In this document: positions 57,700 to 64,000 of the stretch, piece after piece | Layout: each line of letters opens with the position of its first letter | Numbering within the stretch: position 1 is the stretch's first letter | NCBI RefSeq assembly: GCF_048773025.1 | Contig: NC_133541.1 | Location: 122,911,049-122,975,048, forward strand | DNA: 64,000 nucleotides | Source: Camelus bactrianus | Lineage: Eukaryota > Chordata > Mammalia > Artiodactyla > Camelidae | Direction of reading: 5' to 3' | Position numbers and translations under genes: made by a program | Notes under the pieces: model-generated | What the model saw: the letters and a program-made list of their open reading frames with translations, nothing else | What the model was told of the DNA's origin: nothing | Databases searched by the model: none

Positions 57700-60600
57700 C
57701 CTAGGAGCCCTTCGAGAGTCTTCCCCGAGTCCCTCCCAGTGCGGGCTGCCGGTGAAAGGCGGGGGTTGGGCTGGAAACGCAGGTAGCATCTAGTGCCTCC
57801 ACATGGACAGGGGAGGTAATTAGCGGACTTTCCCTTACGAGGGAAAACCTGTGACACCAGGAAGCTGCGTGGAGGGCGGCCATAAACCTCACACACACAG
57901 TCACACGTGTTCCGGAATCCTGAGTGTGAGGAGGTTCCGTCTTTTGTCTGCAGCACCCGGGATCTCCAAGGAGCCCTTCGAGAGTCTTCCCCGAGTCCCT
58001 CGCACTGCGGGCTGCCGGAGAAAATCGGGGGTTGGGCTGGAAACGCAGGTAGCATCTAGTGCCTCCCCCTGGACAGGGGAGGTAATTAGCGGACTTCCCC
58101 TTGCGAGGGAACACCTGTGACACCAGGAAGCTGCGTGGAGGGCGGCCACGAACCTCCCCCACACAGTCAGCCGTGTTCCGGAATTCTGAGTGTGGGGAGG
58201 TTCCGTCTTCTATCTGCAGCACCCGGGATCTCCTAGGAGCCCTTCGAGTGTCTTCCACGAGTCCCTCCCAGTGCGGGCTGCCGGGGAAACGCGGGGTTGG
58301 GCTGGAAACGCATGTAGCATCTAGTGCCTCCCCATGGACAGGGGAGGTAATTAGCGGACTTCCCCTTGCGAGGGAACACCTGTGACTCCAGGAAGCTTCG
58401 TGGAGTGCGGCCCTAAACCTCACCCACACAGTCACCCGTGTTCCAGAATTTTGAGTGTGGGGAGGTTCCGTCTTCTGTCTGCAGAACCCGGGATCTCCTA
58501 GGAGCCCTTCGAGTGTCTTCCCCGAGTCCCTCCCAGTGCGGGCTGCTGGGGAAAGGCGGGGGTTGTGCTGGAAACGCAGGTAGCATCTAGTGCCTCCCCA
58601 TGGACAGGGGAGGTAATTAGCGGACTTCCCCTTGCGAGGGAACACCTGTGACACCAGGAAGCTGCGTGGAGGGCGGCCCTAAACCTCACCCACACAGTCA
58701 CCCGTGTTCCGGAATTCTGAGTGTGTGGAGGTTCCGTCTTCTGTCTGCAGCACCCGGGATCCCCTAGGAGCCCTTCGAGAGTCTTCCCCGAGTCCCTCCC
58801 GGTGCGGGCTGCCGGGGAAATGCGGGGGTTGGGCTGGAAACGCAGGTAGCATCTAGTGCCTCCCCATGGACGGGGGAGGTAATTAGCGGACTTCCGCCTG
58901 CCAGGGAACACCTGTGACACCAGGAAGCTGCGTGGAGGGCGGCCCCGAACCTCCCCCACACAGTCAGCCGTGTTCCGGAATTCTGAGTGTGGGGAGGTTC
59001 CGTCTTCTGTCTGCAGCACCCGGGATCCCCTAGGAGCCCTTCGCGTGTCTTCCACGAGTCCCTCCCAGTGCGGGCTGCCGGGGAAAAGCGGGGGTTGGGC
59101 TGGAAACGCAGGTAGCATCTAGTGCCTCCCCCTGGACAGGGGAGGTAATTAGCGGACTTCCCCTTGCGAGGCAACACCTGTGAAACCAGGAAGCTGCGTG
59201 GAAGGCGGCCCTAAACCTCACCCACACAGTCAACCGTGTTCCGGAATTCTGAGTGTGGGGAGGTTCCGTCTTCTGTCTGCAGCACCCGGGATCTGCTAGG
59301 AGCCCTTCGAGAGTCTTCCCCGAGTCCCTCTCACTGCGGGCTGCCGGGGAAATGCGGGGGTTGGGCTGGAAACGCAGGTAGCATCTAGTGCCTCCCAATG
59401 GATAGGGGAGGTAATTAGCGGACTTCCGCCTGTCAGGGAACACCTGTGACACCAGGAAGCTGCGTGGAGGGCGGACCCGAACCTCCCCCACACAGTCAGC
59501 CGTGTTCCGGAATTCTGAGTGTGGGTAGGTTCCGTCTTCTGTCTGCAGCACCCGGGATCTCCTAGGAGCCCTTCGAGTGTCTCCCCCGAGTCCCTCCCAG
59601 TGCGGGCTGCCGGTGAAAGGCGGGGGTTGGGCTGGAAACGCAGGTAGCATCTAGTGCCTCCCCATGGACAGGGGAGGTAATTAGCGGACTTTCCCTTACG
59701 AGGGAAAACCTGTGACACCAGGAAGCTGCGTGGAGGGCGGCCATAAACCTCACACACACAGTCACACGTGTTCCGGAATCCTGAGTGTGGGGAGGTTCCG
59801 TCTTTTGTCTGCAGCACCCGGGATCTCCAAGGAGCCCTTCGAGAGTCTTCCCCGAGTCCCTCGCACTGCGGGCTGCCGGAGAAAATCGGGGGTTGGGCTG
59901 GAAACGCAGGTAGCATCTAGTGCCTCCCCCTGGACAGGGAAGGTTATTAGCGGACTTCCCCTTGCGAGGGAACACCTGTGACACCAGGAAGCTGCGTGGA
60001 GGGCGGCCCCGAACCTCCCCCACACAGTCAGCCGTGTTCCGGAATTCTGAGTGTGGGGAGGTTCCTTCTTTAATCTGCAGCACCTTGGATCATCTAGGAG
60101 CCCTTCGAGAGTCTTCCCGGAGTCCCTCCCAGTGCGGGATGCCGGGGAAAGGCGGGGGTTGGGCCGGAAACGCAGGTAGCATCTAGTGCCTCCCCATGGA
60201 CATGGGAGGTAATTAGCGGACTTCCCCTTGCGAGGGAACACCTGTGACACCAGAAAGCTGCGTGGAGGGCGGCCACGAACCTCCCCCACACAGTCAGCCG
60301 TGTTCCGGAATTCTGAGTGTGGGGAGGTTCCGTCCTCTGTCTGCAGAACCCGGGATCACCTAGGAGCCCTTCGAGTGTCTTCCCCGAGTCCCTCCCAGTG
60401 CGGGCTGCTGGGGAAAGGCGGGGGTTGTGCTGGAAACGCAGGTAGCATCTAGTGCCTCCCCATGGACAGGGGAGGTAATTAGCGGACTTCCGCCTGCCAG
60501 AGAACACCTGTGACACCAGGAAGCTTCGTGGAGGGCGGCCCCGAACCTCCCCCACACAGTCAGCCGTGTTCCGGAATTCTGAGTGTGGGGAGGTTCCGTC

Positions 60601-62407
60601 TTCTGTCTGCAGCAACCGGGATCCCCTAGGAGCCCTTCGCGTGTCTTCCCCGAGTCCCTCCCATTGCGGGCTGCCGGGGAAAAGCGGGGGTTGGGCTGGA
60701 AACGCAGGTAGCATCTAGTGCCTCCCCCTGGACAGGGGAGGTAATTAGCGGACTTCCCCTTGTGAGGGAACACCTGAGACACCAGGAACCTGCGTGGAGG
60801 GCGGCCCTAAACCTCCCCCACACAGTCACCCGTGTTCCGGAATTATGAGTGTGAGGAGGATCCGTCTTCTGTCTGCAGCAACCGAGATCTCCTAGGAGCC
60901 TTTCGAGGGTCTTCCCCGAGTCCCTCCCACCGCGGGCTGCTTGGGAAAGGCGGGGGTTGGGCTGGAAACGCAGGTAGCATCTAGTGCCTCCCCATGGACA
61001 GGGGAGGTAATTAGCGGACTTCCCCTTGCGAGGGAACACCTGTGACACCAGGAAGCTGCGTGGAGGGCGGCCTTAAACCTCACCCACACAGACACAAGTT
61101 TCCGGAATTCTGAGTGTGGGGAGGTTCCGTCTTCTGTCTGCAGCACCCGGGATCTCCTAGGAGCCCTTCGAGTGTATTCCCCGAGTCCCTCTCACTGCGG
61201 GCTGCCTGGGAAAGGCGGGGGTTGGGCTGGAAACGCAGGTAGCATCTAGTGCCTCCCCCTGGATAGGGGAGGTAATTTGCGGACTTCCGCCTGCCAGGGA
61301 ACACCTGTGACACCAGGAAGCTGCGTGGAGGGCGGCCCTAAACCTCACCCACACAGTCACCCGTGTTCCGCAATTCTGAGTGTGGGGAGGTTCCGTCTTC
61401 TGTCTGCAGCACCCGGGATCTCCTAGGAGCCATTCGAGAGTCTTCCCCGAGTCCCTCTCACTGCGGGCTGCCGGGGAAAAGCGGGGGTTGGGCTGGAAAC
61501 GCAGGTAGCATCTAGTGCCTCCCCATGGACAGGGGAGGTAATTAGAGGACTTCCCCTTGCGAGGGAACACCTGTGACACCAGGATGCTGCGTGGAGGCGG
61601 CCCCGAACTTCCCCCACACTGTCAGCCGTGTTCCGGAATTCTGAGTGTGGGGAGGTTCCGACTTCTCTCTGCAGCACCCGGGATCTCCTAGGAGCCCTTC
61701 GAGTGTCTTCCCCGAGTCCCTCACAGTGCGGGCTGCCGGGGAACGGCGGATTTTCGGCTGGAAACGCAGGTAGCATCTAGTGCCTCCCCATGGACTGGGG
61801 AGGTAATTAGCGGACTTCCCCTTGCGAGGGATCACCTGAGACATCAGGAAGCTGCGTGGAGTGCGGCCCCGAACCTCCCCCTCACAGTCAGCCGTGTTCC
61901 GGAATTCTGAGTGTGGGGAGGTTATGTCTTCTGTCTGCAGCACCCGGGATCTCCTAGGAGCCCTTCGAGGGTCTTCCCCGAGTCCCACACACCGCGGGCT
62001 GCCTGAGAAATTCGGGGGTTGGCCTGGAAACGCAGGTAGCATTTAGTGCCTCCCCATGGACAGGGGAGGTAATTAGCGGACTTCCCATTGCGAGGGAACA
62101 CATGTGACACCAGGAAGCTGCGTGGAGGGCGGCCACGAACCTCCCCCACACAGTCAGCCTTGTTCCGGAATTCTGAGTGTGGGGAGGTTCCGTCTACTGT
62201 CTGCAGCACCCGGGATCACCTAGGAGCCCTTCGAGAGTCTTCCCCGAGTCCCTCCCACTGCGGGCTGCCGGGGAAAAGCGGGGGTTGGGCTGGAAACGCA
62301 GGTAGCATCTAGTGCCTCCCCCTGGACAGGGGAGGTAATCAGCGGACTTTCCCCTGCCATGGAAAACCTGTGACACCAGGAAGCTTCGTGGAGGGCGGCC
62401 CCGAACC
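57700..62407 (+). repeat. Large higher-order repeat, copy 2
   Basis: Its first part (57.70-59.21 kb) is repeated again at 62.49-64.00 kb at a displacement of 4785 bp (eighteen units less three bases), while 58.13-62.41 kb matches copy 1. It has lost one unit relative to copy 1 at 59.29 kb. Confidence 0.88.
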
Positions 62408-62489
62408 TCCCCCAAACAGTCAGCCTTGTTCCGGAATTCTGAGTGTGGGGAGGTTCCGTCTACTGTCTGCAGCACCCGGGATCACCTAG
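62408..62489 (+). repeat. Chimeric junction monomer segment
   Basis: Up to about 62407 the sequence follows 55.76 kb at 6644 bp. Then, for about 80 bases, it resembles about 55.50-55.58 kb instead (GTCAGCCTTG, CCGTCTACTGTCTG, GGATCACC). From about 62490 it follows 57.70 kb. This is the joint between copies 2 and 3. Confidence 0.75.
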
Positions 62490-64000
62490 GAGCCCTTCGA
62501 GAGTCTTCCCCGAGTCCCTCCCAGTGCGGGCTGCCGGTGAAAGGCGGGGGTTGGGCTGGAAACGCAGGTAGCATCTAGTGCCTCCACATGGACAGGGGAG
62601 GTAATTAGCGGACTTTCCCTTACGAGGGAAAACCTGTGACACCAGGAAGCTGCGTGGAGGGCGGCCATAAACCTCACACACACAGTCACACGTGTTCCGG
62701 AATCCTGAGTGTGAGGAGGTTCCGTCTTTTGTCTGCAGCACCCGGGATCTCCAAGGAGCCCTTCGAGAGTCTTCCCCGAGTCCCTCGCACTGCGGGCTGC
62801 CGGAGAAAATCGGGGGTTGGGCTGGAAACGCAGGTAGCATCTAGTGCCTCCCCCTGGACAGGGGAGGTAATTAGCGGACTTCCCCTTGCGAGGGAACACC
62901 TGTGACACCAGGAAGCTGCGTGGAGGGCGGCCACGAACCTCCCCCACACAGTCAGCCGTGTTCCGGAATTCTGAGTGTGGGGAGGTTCCGTCTTCTGTCT
63001 GCAGCACCCGGGATCTCCTAGGAGCCCTTCGAGTGTCTTCCACGAGTCCCTCCCAGTGCGGGCTGCCGGGGAAAGGCGGGGTTGGGCTGGAAACGCATGT
63101 AGCATCTAGTGCCTCCCCATGGACAGGGGAGGTAATTAGCGGACTTCCCCTTGCGAGGGAACACCTGTGACTCCAGGAAGCTTCGTGGAGTGCGGCCCTA
63201 AACCTCACCCACACAGTCACCCGTGTTCCGGAATTTTGAGTGTGGGGAGGTTCCGTCTTCTGTCTGCAGAACCCGGGATCTCCTAGGAGCCCTTCGAGTG
63301 TCTTCCCCGAGTCCCTCCCAGTGCGGGCAGCTGGGGAAAGGCGGGGGTTGTGCTGGAAACGCAGGTAGCATCTAGTGCCTCCCCATGGACAGGGGAGGTA
63401 ATTAGCGGACTTCCCCTTGCGAGGGAACACCTGTGACACCAGGAAGCTGCGTGGAGGGCGGCCCTAAACCTCACCCACACAGTCACCCGTGTTCCGGAAT
63501 TCTGAGTGTGTGGAGGTTCCGTCTTCTGTCTGCAGCACCCGGGATCCCCTAGGAGCCCTTCGAGAGTCTTCCCCGAGTCCCTCCCGGTGCGGGCTGCCGG
63601 GGAAATGCGGGGGTTGGGCTGGAAACGCAGGTAGCATCTAGTGCCTCCCCATGGACGGGGGAGGTAATTAGCGGACTTCCGCCTGCCAGGGAACACCTGT
63701 GACACCAGGAAGCTGCGTGGAGGGCGGCCCCGAACCTCCCCCACACAGTCAGCCGTGTTCCGGAATTCTGAGTGTGGGGAGGTTCCGTCTTCTGTCTGCA
63801 GCACCCGGGATCCCCTAGGAGCCCTTCGCGTGTCTTCCACGAGTCCCTCCCAGTGCGGGCTGCCGGGGAAAAGCGGGGGTTGGGCTGGAAACGCAGGTAG
63901 CATCTAGTGCCTCCCCCTGGACAGGGGAGGTAATTAGCGGACTTCCCCTTGCGAGGCAACACCTGTGAAACCAGGAAGCTGCGTGGAAGGCGGCCCTAAA
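62490..64000 (+). repeat. Large higher-order repeat, copy 3 (runs off the window)
   Basis: It repeats 57.70-59.21 kb with few differences (for example GGGCAGCTGGGG against GGGCTGCTGGGG near 63.33/58.55 kb). The copy is still in register at the last base, so the block continues past the right edge. Confidence 0.88.

Larger units (their letters stand above)
1..64000 (+). repeat. Tandem satellite array, 266-bp GC-rich monomer, about 240 copies
   Basis: The same unit recurs every 266 bp across the whole window in one orientation. Landmarks such as GGAATTCTGAG, CTGCAGCACCCGGGAT and GGTAGCATCTAGTGCC appear once per unit. From 1299 to 63808 there are 62509 bases, which is 235 units of 266 less one base, so scattered small deletions are almost exactly offset by one 41-bp duplication at 21.5 kb. 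A typical unit has about 64% GC and about 15 CpG (hand count). No inverted copies, foreign insertions or single-copy gaps were seen, and both window ends lie inside the array. The unit has no half-unit repeat visible by eye. It behaves like a centromeric, pericentromeric or subtelomeric satellite; ribosomal spacer subrepeats are a less likely alternative because no ribosomal sequence is present. Family and species are not recognised. The repeat nature is certain; the chromosomal location is inference. Confidence 0.98.

Noticed and set aside
1-64000. Hundreds of open frames of 60-339 codons on both strands as genes
   Set aside because: They recur every 266 bp, overlap each other in several frames, share the same few start and stop words, and match no protein family I know. 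They are translations of one repeat in successive frames.
1-64000. CRISPR array or bacterial repeat
   Set aside because: Repeats are contiguous with no unique spacers, the unit is far too long, and there are no cas genes or any bacterial gene signals.
1-64000. Ribosomal DNA spacer subrepeats
   Set aside because: GC-rich tandem units can occur there, but no rRNA gene, promoter or terminator sequence is seen in 64 kb.

Overview
The window is one uninterrupted tandem satellite array. A GC-rich unit of 266 bp repeats head to tail from base 1 to base 64000, always in the same orientation, giving about 240 copies (235 unit lengths between the matching points 1299 and 63808). Both ends of the window fall inside the array, so its true borders are not visible. 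I see no protein-coding gene, RNA gene, transposon insertion, simple-repeat tract or single-copy DNA. The many open frames are periodic shadows of the repeat: nearly all end at the same stop, inside a conserved CTCCTAGGAG palindrome, and recur every 266 bp.

The organism cannot be named from this sequence. A monomer of a few hundred bases, copy-to-copy divergence that looks like unequal crossing-over and gene conversion, partly kept CpG (about 15 per unit, observed/expected about 0.55 by hand count on one typical unit) and the absence of genes over 64 kb all point to heterochromatin of a eukaryote, probably an animal. I do not recognise the family; it is not alpha satellite or another satellite whose sequence I know.

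Each unit carries, in order: the CTCCTAGGAG palindrome; four G-runs that fit the G-quadruplex pattern on the + strand; a hairpin (CCTCCCC, 7-base loop, GGGGAGG); a TAATTA core; a GC-rich stretch with a GGGCGG core; the overlapping TTCCGGAA and GAATTC sites; and a CTGCAG/CCCGGG pair.

Above the monomer there are several young duplicated blocks (higher-order repeats) with different periods. They are a dimer at 4.4-5.4 kb, a 10-unit block at 7.1-12.5 kb, an 11-unit block overlapping it at 11.35-16.9 kb, a three-copy block of 12-14 units at 18.1-28.9 kb with an older fourth partial copy at 30.5-32.3 kb, a 14-unit displacement pairing 33.9-35.6 with 37.6-39.3 kb, a 4-unit displacement at 44.3-46.2 kb, and large 18- to 26-unit displacements at 51.2-64.0 kb that run off the right edge. 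Between them lie older, more diverged mosaic stretches. Single-unit gains and losses, chimeric monomers and one 41-bp tandem duplication record individual exchange events. Nine scattered units form a 264-bp subfamily. The left two thirds and the right third differ in which variants dominate.
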